From: Mixophyes australis
Lineage: Eukaryota; Chordata; Amphibia; Anura; Limnodynastidae
Direction: 5' to 3'
DNA: 64,000 nt
Assembly: GCA_036250195.1 (NCBI GenBank)
Contig: JAVHZZ010000002.1
Span: forward strand, 279,826,960-279,890,959
The notes below the pieces were generated by a model, which was not told the DNA's origin, searched no databases, and saw nothing but the letters and a program-made list of their open reading frames with translations. The first letter of the stretch is position 1. Every line of letters starts with the position of its first letter. Below, piece after piece: positions 1-11,286 of this stretch. A program made the translations under genes and the position numbers.

Positions 1-395
1 GTAGGTCTATAACCTGTGTGATAGGTAGAGAGAGACTGCGGGCAGAAATCATGTGTTACCTCATACAGCGAACATCCCAAAGTCACGGCAGCTGGGAACA
101 TGTTCGTGACAAATTTTCCAAGACCATTCCAAAATAAGCCCTACCCCGAAAATAAGCCCTAACTAAATCCCCATTTTGCCCGGACCCTGCGCTACAATAC
201 AATGCCGCAAGCTCCGTCCCCCCGGCCCCCCCCGCATGAAATGGATGCCTCTGTTAAACATTTAACAGTGGCATTCAATCACAGCTGCAGCGTCTCAATA
301 TCTCACAGTGATCGCGCACCCTCCCCATTCGTGCCAGCGTCATTTACAGCAGCGCCACGGAGGAGAGTACCAAAAGTGGAGAAAAAAGAAAAACG

Positions 396-619
396 GTAAG
401 TAAAGTATGTGACTGAGGGACATGATGTAGGAAAAAGGAGGACTGAGGGGCATGATGTGGGAAAAAGCAGGCCTGAACGGCATGATGTGGGAAAAAGCAA
501 GACTGAGGGGCATGATGTGGGAAAAAGCAGGACTGAGGGGCATGATGTGGAAAAATGCAGGACTGGGGGAGCATAATGGTCATCATTTTATTTCTTATCC
601 TATCTTTTTTGACCCCCAG
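396..619 (+). other. Probable 5'-UTR intron of the pogo-like transposase
   Basis: A donor GTAAGT at 396-401 and an acceptor ending in CAG at 617-619 (after a T/C-rich run) bracket this stretch, and the transposase ATG lies two bases after the acceptor. The intron is mostly filled by a 30-bp tandem repeat. Splicing is inferred from the consensus sites only. Confidence 0.5.
411..575. repeat. 30-bp minisatellite, about 5.5 copies
   Basis: Units start at 411, 441, 471, 501, 531 and 561, each a variant of 'gactgaggggcatgatgtgg' followed by 'gaaaaagcag'. Copies differ by one to four bases. The array is open in several frames; those peptides are artefacts. Confidence 0.9.
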
Positions 620-621
620 AC

Positions 622-1923
622 ATGAGTGCAAAAAGGAAGAGCTATACCGTTGAGTATAAGAAAGAAATTGTGGAGGACTCACAGCGCAAGAATCTTTCAG
701 CTTCCTGTAAAGAAAAGATGTTGGATCTCCGAATGGTCCGAAAATGGCGAACGGAGTACAATAAGCTCAGTCAACAGGTGGATGAGGGAAAAGCTAAGAA
801 GCGCAGGTCTGGATCAGGTCGGCAACCCTTATATCCTGAGCTGGAAGACATCATTGGTGAATGGATTGCTGACAGGAGAGTAAAGGCGTTGGTTGTGCGC
901 AGGGCTGATATTCAAGCATTTGCCCTTGCAATGGCACCACAGTTCGAAATGGTCCCAGAAGGATTCAAAGCATCACAACACTGGTTGGACGGTTTCCTTC
1001 AGCAATATGAACTGTCTCTAAGAAGATCAACAACACTGTTTAAGCTTGAAGATGTTGAAGTAATTAAACGTGCACTTGCATTCAAGTCCTTTCTTGATGG
1101 GATCGACTTTTCTAAATACCAAACCTGCAATATGATTGCTATGGATGAAACTGCAGTGTTTATGGGTCAAGCATCTCAAACGACAGTTGATCACAGGGGT
1201 GACACGTCAATCTACATTCCCACCACTGGCTACGAAAGTGTATGGGTTACCTGTGTTTTGGCAATTCGTCTGGATGGAAAGAAAGCCACACCTCTAATCA
1301 TCAGTAAAGGCAAGAAAGATAAGATTGAATGTGTTTCAGGCATTTACGTTTTTGAAACCAAAAAAGCCTGGTGCTCACAAGCAGTTATAAGGAAGTGGCT
1401 GGATTTAATGCTGACACTTGTTTTGTGAGGTGACCAAAGAGGTCTTATAGTCTGGGATTCAGCCAGCACTCACTGCGCTAAAGACATGAAGATCTTCCTT
1501 GCAGAGAGAAGAATAGATCGAGTAATGATTCCCGCAGGAATGACTGCCTATCTCCAGACTCTTGACATTGCAATAAACAAGTCATTCAAGGACCATTTGC
1601 GTATGGAAGTCAATGACTACATTGAAAATAGAATGGAAAGAAATCAGCGTGGAAACTCTGTGAAGCCCCGTCTGCAAGAGGTCGTGACTTGGGTGAAGAA
1701 GCTATGGGATAAAATTACTGACAGCTGTGTCGCCAATGCACTACGAGCAGGCTACCTGGACAAGACATGCTCATTTAAGAAGAGCTATATTGCTGGACAT
1801 GACAGATTGGGTCCACTTCTTCTGCAAGAAATGGAGGTGCAAGAAATCCAGGCTGGAAATTGGGGTATGGACACTTATGATGATGATGTTGTTGAAGAAG
1901 ATGACATGACCATTTTTGAATAA
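622..1923 (+). pseudogene. pogo-like transposase with a single in-frame stop
   Basis: The frame is 434 codons long with only one premature TGA, at 1,426-1,428 (codon 269). It then continues in the same frame to a natural TAA at 1,921. The N-terminal half (about residues 5-140) looks like a psq/CENP-B type helix-turn-helix DNA-binding region. The DDE_1 catalytic core follows, with acidic residues at D175 ('AMDETAVF'), D279 ('VWDSASTH') and D315 ('TLDIAINK'), the layout expected of pogo/Tigger enzymes. The protein would bind the terminal repeats and cut and paste the element at TA sites. A CGA to TGA change at a CpG would explain the stop, so the copy is young but silenced. The ATG at 622 directly follows a splice-acceptor-like site. 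Confidence 0.85.
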
Positions 1924-2069
1924 AGGTAGGTCTTGTTGTTCACACTTACCTGTTTATTGAAATTTCTGTCAATGTTAATTAAAATAAGCCCTACCCTAAA
2001 AATAAGATCTATACATTTTTTTGGACCCCAAAAAAAAAATAAGACAGTGTCCTATTATCGGGGAAACAA

Positions 2070-3455
2070 AGTAACATAATCTCATTTATGATCTCCTTCA
2101 ACCTTTTTAATTAAATACACTCTTAATAGTATCAACGGGTTTTTCATCAACATTTGTGGGGTGGGCTATTATCAGTTCATTCTGTCCAGTCTCCCAATAC
2201 TCAAGTTTCCTTGTATGTGAAATGGCAATCGGCCTGCCGAATATTGGGAGACTTCAAACTAAGGGACCTAGCTGTATTACCTTTCCACTACTGGCCTCCC
2301 ACCCCATAATTTGAGTACCTCCAAAATATTTAGTGGAAAGAGAACTAGTCCTACTTAAAATAGTCTCTGAGGCATGTGAGAGTACACCCAGCACTCAGTT
2401 TGGTCTAAAACCTTACCCACCAAGGAATGATAATCATTTTCATGGATGCCCGCTCAAATCCAATTTATTACTGGACTGGCATGGCTGGATGCAGTTTCCT
2501 TCAACTATGGGGTCACAATACTTGCAGACACAATACTCCTCAGACAATAGCCCCTCACACTGTTTCCGAGCTCCAAGGTTAGCAAAACTTTTCTTTACCC
2601 CTGAATTGAATAGTGTAATTGGCTGGACCGATTGTGCTACCAACCTCTCATTCATCCCCACCTCCTCAGCATCACTACCTGAACCAGCCTCCACCACATG
2701 TTCACCATTGAAAGAATTGACTGTCATCTACTAACAAATATCTTGAGTATGACACAGCAATATTAGAAACATTTGGATGAACCTTATCTTTACCCAGATA
2801 TATATTACATCAGTACACATGTATATACTGTAGAATCCTGCAAGGTGGCAATTGGATGAAGTTGATTTGTTTTACCTGGAGAAAGTCCATCTGTAGGAGG
2901 GGTATGGTATGGCTCTATTGGTATTGTCTTTCTGACATTTTTCCTCACTCAAGTAAGACAGGTCATTGCCTTCCTACTAGCATGAAAAGAAAAGTCTGAT
3001 GCATACCAGTATGCTATTACGAGTTTGCACATACCTTCTCTACCAATATGAGTCAGACCATGTGCAACCTTAGCTAGGCCTGGAATATATGCTCTGCGAG
3101 CCACGGGCCTACCTGATCCTATCCCTTCACTTTCCAGGTCACCTTTTTCTGTAGGGAACACAAATCTTACATTTTAATTAATTCTTGTGTGTTATTATTT
3201 TGAAGAAAAAGAAAAATAGCAACTTTGTTGTTGTCATATTTAAACCTGCTACCCACTTGACAGCTTTGTCTGCCCTTTTATTAAAGTCATGTGTGTAGGC
3301 TTTAGATTAAATAACAGCTACTTCATTTGGTAACTGTATCACAAGTCCTTCATGTCATGTGAGTGTGCTATACATGTCCTGCTATTGTCATAAAAGTTCC
3401 TCTGTCGCCTACTATATTTACTAGAGAGGAACAAATGGTAGGAGTAATACATAAA
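2070..3455. other. Unassigned sequence, no gene recognised
   Basis: AT-rich single-copy-looking DNA. An open stretch occurs on both strands at about 2,333-2,734, but neither translation resembles a known family and no splice context supports it. No terminal repeats were seen. Confidence 0.5.
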
Positions 3456-3459
3456 AATG

Positions 3460-4215
3460 GAAATTATTATTATTATTATTTTTTATTTATAGGGCGCCGC
3501 TAGCTATCCGTAGCGCCGTACAGGGACAGAAACACGATACAGGGTGAGACAGCGCGGTACAGTTAACAAAAAGCACAGTAACTCCGAAGCTCAATGTACA
3601 GCTAGATGAGAGGTGAGAGCCCCAAGCGGGGTAGAGAGAGGGGTAGAAGGGCAGGAGGACCTCGTGGAAGAGACAAGGAGCTGAAGAGCAGAGTTAAGGT
3701 GGTAGAGAACAGAAGGAGAGGAGGCCCTGCTCGAAGGAGTGTACAATCTAAGGGGAGGGTAGGACGGACAGAGACGCAATGGTAGGAGGAGGGAAAGGGG
3801 AGAACAGAGGCAGAGACTGAGAGGGGGGAAGAGGAGAATGAAAAGGAGGGAGGTAAGAGGGGGACAGGAGGGAGGGCAGGAGTGGGAGGAGGGTAGGGGG
3901 AGACTGGGAGGAGATTAATTAGGTGGGGGACTGGAGGGCTTTAAGGCAGAGGTGGGTTTTTAGGGCCGGTTTGAAGCTGGACAGGTTGAGGGAAGTTCTG
4001 ATGGAGCGGGGGAGCTGGTTCCAGTGGAGGGGGGCAGCGCGGGAGAAGTCTTGGATGCGAGCATGGGAGGATGTAACCAGGGGGGAAGAGAGGCGGCGGT
4101 CATTAGCCGAGCGCAAAGGGCAGGATGGAGCATGAATGGATATTAGGTTGGAGATGTAGGGAGCAGTGGAGTTGGAGAGGGCCTTGAAAGTAAGAGTGAG
4201 GAGCTTAATTAAAAT
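3460..4215 (-). mobile_element. L2-like LINE, 3' end
   Basis: The minus strand at 4,116-3,919 encodes the tail of an L2-clade ORF2: 'DFSRAAPLHWNQLPRSIRTS', then 'LSSFKPALKTHL'. About 450 bp of purine-rich 3' UTR follows, then the 3' terminus 'ggcgccctataaataaa' with an (ATT)n tail at 3,463-3,490. It is 5' truncated, as is usual for LINE insertions. Its tail resembles that of the SINE at 45,011-45,339. Confidence 0.7.
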
Positions 4216-4235
4216 TAAACCATACCATTAATTAA

Positions 4236-5753
4236 TACATAGCAGATGTGGTGCCGTTGTTTAAAAAGGGGACAAGATCACAACCAGGGAATTATAGACC
4301 TGTAAGCCTGACATCAATAGTGGGGAAACTACTGGAAGGAATATTAAGGGATAGTATTTAGGATTACTTGGTGCGCAATAAGATTATTAGTGGGAATCAA
4401 CATGGATTTGTGAGGGATAGGTCATGTCAAACTAATCTAATTAGTTTCTACGAGGAAGTTAGTGGGAACTTAGACCAGGGCAGCACAGTAGATGTGGTCT
4501 ACTTAGATTTTGCAAAGGGAACTGGGTCTAGGAAACAACATTTGTATTTGGTTCAAAAACTGGTTAGAGAATAGGGAACAAAGAGTTTTGATAAATTGAA
4601 CATTTTCTAATTGTTCAAAAGTTTTAAGTGGAGTACCTCAAGGTTCCATGCTGGGGCCACTCCTTTTTAATATATTTATCAATGACCTTGGTGATGGTTT
4701 AGAGAGTAAAGTTTCTATTTTTGCAGATGACACTAAACTCTGTAAGGTAATAAAATCAGAGCAAGATGTAGCTTCTCTACAGAGGGACTTAAATAAACTG
4801 GAGGATTGGGCAGCCCAATGGAATATGAGGTTTAACATAGATAAATGTAAGGTTATGCATTTAGGGATCAAAAACAAGAACGCAATCTATAAATTAAATG
4901 TAATTAATTTAGGAGTATCTATAATGGAAAAGGATTTGGGAGTGCTCATAGAGAGCAGACTTAGCAATAGTGCTCAATGTCAAGCAGCAGCTGCAAGGGC
5001 AAATAAAGTATTGGCATGCATAAAATGGGGCATAGATGCAAGGGAAGACAGTGTAATTTTGCCACTGTATAAATCGTTGGTAAGACCTCATCTTGAATAT
5101 GCAGTACAGTTCTGGGCACCACTCTATAAAAAAGATAATTTGGAACTAGAAAGGGTTTAGAGAAGGGCGACAAAATTGATAAAGGGTATGAAGTCATTAA
5201 GTTATGAGGAAAGGTTAGCCAGTTTAAGCATGTTTACTTTAGAAAAGAGGCGTGTAAGGGGAGATATGATTACTATGTACAAATACATTAAGGGTCAATA
5301 CAGAGAACTTTCATGGGAACTTTTTACCCCAAGGACTATACGCAGGACACGCGGTCACGCCCTAAGGTTAAAGGAGAGGAAATTTCACAACCAGCAAAGG
5401 AAGGGGTTCTTTACAGTAAGGGCAGTCAAGATATGGAATTCATTGCCAGGGAAGGTTGTGATGGCAGATTCAATAGATATGTTTAAGAAAGGGTTAGACA
5501 ATTTTCTTGCGGAAAAGTGTATCCAGGGATATGACCGTTAATTAAAATGAAGGATGGTAGTGGATATAGGGTAAATATAGGACTGCAATATTGGGTCTGG
5601 GGGGAATTTCACAATTGAAACAGATTGGCGTTTGCTTACTCTGAATCAATTTCAAATATAAGTGCAGGATCGCAGGAGATCCAAAATAGGTTGAACTTGA
5701 TGGACTGGTGTCTTTTTTCAACCTCACAACTATGTTACTATGTTACTATGTTA
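4236..5753 (+). mobile_element. CR1 LINE, 5'-truncated copy 1
   Basis: The copy runs from the middle of the CR1 reverse transcriptase to the 3' end. It finishes in the octamer repeat 'actatgttactatgtta' at about 5,733-5,753. An upstream segment (about 4,240-4,500) reads as RT fingers/palm with a stop. A deletion plus frameshift near 4,515 removes roughly 20 codons. The copy is dead. Confidence 0.85.
4648..5541 (+). pseudogene. CR1 ORF2 C-terminal half (reverse transcriptase)
   Basis: The frame begins at the conserved 'MLGPLLFNIFIND' block and contains the catalytic 'FADDTKL' motif at residues 25-31. It continues through the thumb region to the CR1 C-terminus. One in-frame TAG at 5,158 interrupts it, and the same frame resumes at once. 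Two upstream fragments (about 4,240-4,575) belong to the same protein but are out of register. In a complete element this enzyme copies the LINE RNA at a nicked target. Confidence 0.85.
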
Positions 5754-7184
5754 ACGTCGTCCCCTATCCTAGAGAAGTACTCAAAACCAATATATATCAA
5801 CTGATTTACCTTTTGCCAACTCACTTGCCATTCTCAATCCCACACGTTCAACTACTTGGCTAAGTGAAGAGGGCAAAAGGGGTCAATTTTTATAGCACCT
5901 TCGTCATTTATAACAATATGTAGTACATGTCTGTCTGACTATGAATAAAATAAAAACATGAAAATTTTACATTTTCTAAAGGGTTTCGCTTATGTCAGGT
6001 CTTGTGGCAAAAATCTTAATCAAATGTTCCACACAGAGATGCATATCTGTATGTCTCCCTAATTCAACTTCAGCTAGTCTCTTGTCTCCTTCCATCCTTT
6101 GTGCATCTAGAGACACACTTTGTACACTTTGCTTGGGAGACAAAGGGGCAGATACCACATGCAATCTATAAAACTTGAATCATATTTCCACAACAAAACT
6201 TCTGCTTAAAATCAGCAGCTTCTATAAGTATAAAAACAAAACCTTTAGCTAACTTCGTGATTATGTCAGTGTAGTGAGTGTACCCCTAATTCTGTCCATT
6301 GTAAAAAAAAAAAAATGTCTTATCCCCGTGGGTGAGATAATATCTCCAGTATTGGACCTTTGTCTGGCATGGCTGTGATCCATCCTTTTGCAACCTCATG
6401 TCCTGTTACTGAGAAATGAATGAGCAAGTCTTTAGTTTCAAGCACTGATGATACACATAAATCAGGACACAGCAAAACTATTTTTCATACTGAACCCCTT
6501 ATTTGGTTGAAAAAATGTTTTTGAATACAGTCACGTCAGGCCTGTGTGCTGATATTGAGGTTGCCTATAACCCTCTGGGATAGTGTGCACATATTTTGTA
6601 CCTCTTTATAAGAGAAGAATGAGATACTGACAGTTAAAGATGTAAAGAACAGGAAATAAGACAGCAAAGAATAATAATGAAATGATTTGCAGAAAAACAG
6701 AAAAAATGGAAAGCAGAAAAAGAGATTTACAGAAAGATGACAGCTGGATTGGGCACTATGGGGAATTGGCTCTCAACTATTCCACTAATTCCTTTGACTC
6801 TTAACTAATCTAAGACCCCTCCCCCATTCTTATTAAATTTAACAGGGAGTTACATCACCCATCCAAACCAATCCAGTGTCATCCATCGTTAGCTCGTATG
6901 GAACCCGGTATCTCTGATCACAATAACTATACAACCTGCGATGGATTTGTGACTATAACAGAGAAGTGCAAAATTAACCCTTTGTGACGTATACTCTGTA
7001 TCTCCCATGTGTGTCTTCCTGAAATACATAAAACAACAGCAGAGTATATACACACTTCATTTTAAATAATAAATCTCAACCAAATAAGTCATCATGAGCC
7101 ACTGCAATTAGAAGAAAGAGTGTTACAATGACCCATTGTTAACTTGTCTTTTAAGGGAAAATTTTGTATTTCTCCTGTAATTGT
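5754..7184. other. Unassigned AT-rich sequence
   Basis: No reading frame, terminal repeat or RNA gene was recognised. A short poly(A) run lies at 6,303-6,314. The region may be old unique DNA between insertions. Confidence 0.5.
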
Positions 7185-7333
7185 GCTACATGAAAACACA
7201 GGCAGTATCTAACTTATGTGCAAAACAGAAAACTAATTTTTTACCCCTTGCATTGTAACATGGTTTTGTCCAGGAGACTGAAATAAGAAGTTTCTCAAGT
7301 TAAGATCCTTAATGAATCAGACCCCAGATCCTT
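7185..7333 (-). repeat. MITE end of the GGGCCTGATTCATTA family
   Basis: The reverse complement begins with a variant of 'gggcctgattcattaagg' and matches the copy at 54,163-54,345 over about 130 bp, including 'ggacaaaaccatgttacaat'. Its terminal motif is that of the large Harbinger element at 26,779-39,705. Only one end is present. Confidence 0.7.
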
Positions 7334-7763
7334 AATAAATTTTGGCATTTAGCTAAATCTTTTCTAGGATCAGGGAAATCTGTGATAATAGAATGCAGTT
7401 AAGATCTACTCCAGGGACAATGCATGGCTACATTCCTGACCTCATCCTTATCTGCTTTCCCATTAGGAACAACTATTGTTGTAAATAGGTGTAATTCAAC
7501 AATTTCACTACTCCCCTGATCAATAACTATTGTCAAAACAGGACTTATGTAACACAATATTACCTTCGTCCCCAAATTCCCTTCAGCTTCTCTAACAGAC
7601 ACTCAAAGCAGGAATTGGTTTTATCAACACAAGAGATAAATTTAAAAGTATAGAACAATAAGCATTCTTACTTTCTGTGACGCGTCTACCCTTTGTTGAG
7701 AAACCGAACTCCGTACGTCTGCGAGTCCTGGAGTAGAGTGAAGTCCTGCTCAGAGCCCCCAGC
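7334..7763 (-). other. Putative leader downstream of an ERV-like LTR
   Basis: On the minus strand this follows the LTR at 7,764-8,220. It starts with 'gc' and then 'tgggggctctgagcagg', whose first nine bases match a proline-tRNA type primer-binding site. A 67-codon minus-strand frame (7,602-7,399) is not recognised. No gag, pol or env was seen. Confidence 0.35.
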
Positions 7764-8220
7764 TGTTATGTTCATCCTTGTGCTACCAATAAATATTGAA
7801 CACTGCGATCGCTGTGGTTCCAAAGCACATAGGTTTTATTCGTAAAGTATATTAAAAGGCAAAGTTTAGTAAGCATAAACATGCGCCTGTCAGCACTGGC
7901 ATAAGCTTCTATGAGAACGCTCTGAGGTCCAAAACACAGAGCTCAACAATTTATACACTGTACAGTTGTAAATGTAGTAAAATCACAGACATATACAGTT
8001 ACAGTCGTAAGGTCTTTATTCATAGGTCAAAGGTTCTCAGGTACTCGACGCAACATTGGTGAATTCCTCTGATCATTGTTCTTCAAACTGCCAGATGGTC
8101 ATTCCTCTAGACTTGTATAAACTGGTTTATATGACCCCTGTGTACTGGTTATTTGGTGTATGAAATAGTGATATTATTTATAACTAGCGTTCGCAAGGTG
8201 CGAACGCTATACAAGTAACA
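7764..8220 (-). mobile_element. ERV-like LTR
   Basis: Read on the minus strand, the stretch begins TGTTAC and ends ATAACA. It carries a TATA-like 'tataaatt' (complement of 7,948-7,955) and an AATAAA (complement of 7,835-7,840) at plausible U3-R spacing, and is followed by a primer-binding-site-like sequence. The outer boundary at 8,220 is a guess from the TG...CA rule. The second LTR and all coding regions are absent. Confidence 0.4.
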
Positions 8221-8464
8221 CTGGAAACTTTCTCATAAAATTGTGAGCAGATTGATACCAAACTCGATGCAATTCAGCTTTCAGAAACATTATTTAGCTT
8301 TTTCCCCACATTATAATTTAAATGAAAAAATTGTAAAATACATTTTACTAATAAATAAATAAATGTGGATTGGAACCTTTATAAATGTGTATTATTTGCA
8401 AGTGTAAGTGCGAATGGAAATGTGTGTGTTATTGTGCTTTACTTCATCCAATTATTTGACTTTC

Positions 8465-8466
<2 letters not shown>

Positions 8467-8505
<39 letters not shown>

Positions 8506-8515
8506 TATATATTAT
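8467..8515. repeat. (TA)n microsatellite
   Basis: Nearly pure TA dinucleotides with two small interruptions, directly abutting the Tc1 terminal sequence. Confidence 0.95.
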
Positions 8516-8652
8516 ACACACAGTACTGTGCAAAAGTTTTAGGCGTGGAAAAAATGCTGCAAAGTAAGAATGCTTTCAGTAATAGAGGTGTTAGTAGTTT
8601 ATTTTTATCAATTAACAAAATGCAAATTGAATGAACAGAAGGGAAATTTAAA

Positions 8653-9186
8653 TCAAATCAATATTTGGGTGACATTTGCACACAGTTTTTGAAGGAATTT
8701 GGCAGGGAGGTTATTCCAAACATCTTGAAGACCTAACCACAGATCTTTTGTGGATGTAGGCTTGCTCAAAGCCTTCTGTCTCTTCATGTAATCCCAGACA
8801 GAATCAATGATTTTGAGATCAAGGCTCTGTGGGGGCCATATCATCACTCCGAGGACTCCTTGTTCTTCTTCACAATGAAGATAGTTCTTAATGATATTGG
8901 CTGTATGTTTTGGGTTCTTGTCCTGCTGCAGAAAAAATTTGGATCCAACCAGACACCTCCCTGATAGTACTGCATGATGGATAAGTACCTGCCTGTATTT
9001 CTCAGCATCGAAGACACCATTAATCCTGACCAAATCCCCAACTCCACTTGCTGAAATGCAGCCCCAAACTTGCAAAAATCCTCCACCATGCTTTAGTGTT
9101 GCCTGCAGACACTCATTATTGTACCACTCTTCAGCCCATCGGCTCGGAACTGGATAAAAACAGTGGGACCCAGATACACCCATCAA
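8653..9186 (-). pseudogene. Tc1-like transposase, C-terminal part
   Basis: The frame shows 'LKHGGGFLQVWGCIS', the second catalytic aspartate in 'LQQDKNPKHTA', and a degenerate third-acid block 'PPQSLDLKIIDSVWDYM'. In that block the usual glutamate is replaced by aspartate. The first catalytic aspartate and the DNA-binding domain are missing, so it is inactive. Confidence 0.8.
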
Positions 9187-9318
9187 CTGTTTGGAGAAGT
9201 CTGGCCAGAAGTGGTCTTTATGGAAGAATTGCGTTCAAAAAGCCATACCTTCAACGTGGAAACAAGACCAAGCAATTTAACTATGCACGAAAGCATAAGA
9301 ACTGGGGTGCAGAAAAAT
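9160..9318 (+). pseudogene. Tc1-like transposase, N-terminal fragment, inverted
   Basis: It encodes the second helix-turn-helix and linker typical of Tc1 enzymes ('STVWRSLARSGLYGRIAFKK', then '[13 protein letters not shown]'). It breaks off just before the first catalytic aspartate, where a TA microsatellite begins. Confidence 0.75.
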
Positions 9319-9319
9319 G

Positions 9320-9343
9320 GCTATATATATATATTTATATATA

Positions 9344-9391
<48 letters not shown>

Positions 9392-9397
9392 ATGTAA

Positions 9398-9436
<39 letters not shown>

Positions 9437-9440
9437 CAGT
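9320..9440. repeat. (TA)n / TATG microsatellite
   Basis: Mostly TA dinucleotides with GTATATAT variants. The long tyrosine/isoleucine 'peptides' readable here are artefacts. Confidence 0.95.
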
Positions 9441-9559
9441 ATATGCTGCAGGAGGGGTAGTAGGGAGTGAGGCATTGTTTGACCGTTAGGTCAGACTGTA
9501 CCTCAAGTTGAATATCTGGCACCCCCTAGGTTTCGGCGGCTCATGTGACTTGTGCCAGC

Positions 9560-10705
9560 ACTGATCTCAATTACTTCTAACAGCCCATATTTAGGGTGAG
9601 GGGTGAAAAGAAGGTGCAATCTGTGTGGATTTTGTATGTTCTCCCCATGTTCACATGGGTTTCTTCTGTGTGCTCCAGTTTCTTCCAATAATCTTAAAAC
9701 ACCATAGCTTTTGTGTGAGTGTGTGGTGTTGACTTTAGAATGTAAGCTCCAATGGGGCTGTCACGAATCACCCTATGAGTTAAGTTGCCAGAACATGTTG
9801 CTAACAAGAGCTTTGTCTTTAGCAACCCCCTTTCTCATAGAACCGATATGTTCGTCGGTACTTTGTTGTCCCCAGGATTTAATCTCAAGTAGTGGTAACT
9901 TAACTCAGGTAGGTGGGCATTACAGAGGATAAGGCAGTGGGATGAGGAGTAGAGATCTCTATTGCAACCAGGATGCAGGATGCACCTGGACTAGATTTAG
10001 CAGGTATACTGAGTTTGCAACAGGATGCAGAACCAACCTCCGCCAGTATAACAGATTGGCAGTGTAGAGTAGAGGATGGTGTAATACAAGCTGTGGCCTG
10101 TGTAGAGATGGAGCTAGAGATAAACACAATGCAGGGGAAGGTGCCGGAGTAAGATCGAGCTGAACTGTGAAACACTACTAACACAGATGAGTCCGATGGA
10201 GTGAATAGCAGTCACCACAATCCTGCAGTTGGGAGGTGATCTCACAGACAAAAAGGCAGAGTCAAAGAACAGGCAAAGAGTCAGTCTAGGCAGCGTTATG
10301 CGAAGTCAGAGTCACAAGGTACAGGTGTATCCTGGCACCAATCAAGAATGGTCATGTCACAGACAGAGGTCAAAATAGAGTATCAGACAGGACTAGAATA
10401 ATCTCAGAAACAGAAGCACGGAGAAGCAAATGTGTGAACACCATAACCGGCAAAGTCTCAGTGAAGCTGACAGGTATTTAAAGCAGTACTAGCCATTTAG
10501 GGCAGATATCAGATTGAGCAGCAGGTGACTGGAGTTCATGTGATCACACCCAGGCTGACAACAACACTGCAGTAGCCAAAATGAAACAGCAGTTGCCTGC
10601 TGTTCCTAACAGGGGCACAGACTGATCTTAATGACTACATATTCGCTGTATGCTATATTAAAGATTATAACAGCACTATGTAAACAATAATAACTATTAA
10701 TAATG
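9560..10705 (+). repeat. tRNA-derived SINE fragment, split by a solo LTR
   Basis: The part 9,628-9,758 ('tgtatgttctccccatgttc', 'gtaagctccaatggggc') and the part 10,612-10,705 (through 'gactacatattcgctgtatg' to an (ATA)n-like tail) are consecutive pieces of the SINE seen whole at 45,011-45,339. The tRNA-like head is too decayed to place exactly. Confidence 0.65.
9759..10611. mobile_element. Solo LTR with 5-bp target duplication
   Basis: The unit begins TGTCACG, ends CCTAACA, and is flanked by GGGGC at 9,754-9,758 and 10,612-10,616. Removing it joins the two halves of the SINE. The minus strand has a TATA-like 'tttaaatac' (near 10,476), suggesting minus orientation. There are no coding regions; the likely origin is LTR-LTR recombination of a Gypsy-type element. 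Confidence 0.75.
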
Positions 10706-11277
10706 CAAAAGTTAAAAAAGTGGAATAGTAGAGGAAATCAGGGAATACTTTTCAAGGCACTGTGTAGATACGTTGCTTATATAATATATGATACATAAAA
10801 AATTTACTTTTACACTATTATATTTGGATATGTGCTAAAAAAAAATCCTTTAATGATAGAATTGGTCTAACTGCCTCCTTAATATTTACAACCCACTTGT
10901 AACTCTCTCCCTTGTGAATGATGACACTATGCTTTTAATTTTAGATGCTAGGTGCCCCCTATTTTAAGTGCCCCACGCCCCCAAAAGCATTAATCTGGCT
11001 CTTGTTTGTATGATTTTTTACAGTCCTGGGATTCCTAACAATTCTGCAGTCCTGGGGAATACTCAGAAGGTGGCACACAGGACCTGGACTATAGTTTCTA
11101 TCTGTAAAGCCCTCTTGCTGTTGCACAAGGAGACTCTTCATGAGGTGTAGAAAGAATTGTCACACCAGTATTTATTATTGAGAGACTGTAGACCAACATA
11201 GGCAAGTATTCAATACAGTCAGTAACAGTTATATCTAACTTTCTTTTATACAGTGACTCTTTATCAGATTATATGAG
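10706..11277. other. Mostly unassigned; contains one hAT end
   Basis: No gene was recognised. The only identifiable part is 10,940-11,003. Plus- and minus-strand open stretches at 10,959-11,150 overlap each other and carry no domain. Confidence 0.5.
10940..11003 (-). repeat. hAT terminal fragment
   Basis: Its reverse complement, 'ccagattaatgcttttgggg' and onward, matches the right-hand terminus of the hAT element at 30,489-34,822, including the 'ggggcactta' segment. Confidence 0.6.
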
Positions 11278-11286
11278 GAGCTACTA

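Larger units (their letters stand above)
113..2069 (+). mobile_element. pogo/Tigger-like DNA transposon, nearly complete
   Basis: Both ends carry the module 'aaaataagcccta' (133 onward and about 1,979), and the right end finishes with 'tatcggggaaac' near 2,069. That ending matches the right end of the MITE at 12,038-12,479. Between the ends lie a short 5' exon, an intron-like stretch and one transposase reading frame. Exact termini and a TA duplication are not clear because the left end is eroded. Family assignment rests on the transposase. Confidence 0.75.
8517..9320. mobile_element. Tc1-like transposon remnant with an internal inversion
   Basis: The left end 'cagtactgtgcaaaagtttt' (8,521) is a Tc1 terminal repeat in the form common in fish and frogs. 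The C-terminal two thirds of the transposase is on the minus strand (9,186-8,653), whereas an N-terminal segment lies beside it on the plus strand (about 9,160-9,318). A standard copy would have both on one strand. The right end is lost in a TA microsatellite. Confidence 0.75.

Noticed and set aside
411..575. CRISPR-like array
   Set aside because: The 30-bp units are contiguous with no spacers and sit in a eukaryotic transposon intron: a minisatellite.
2333..2734. 133-codon plus ORF and 95-codon minus ORF
   Set aside because: They overlap on opposite strands, match no family I recognise and have no splice or promoter context.
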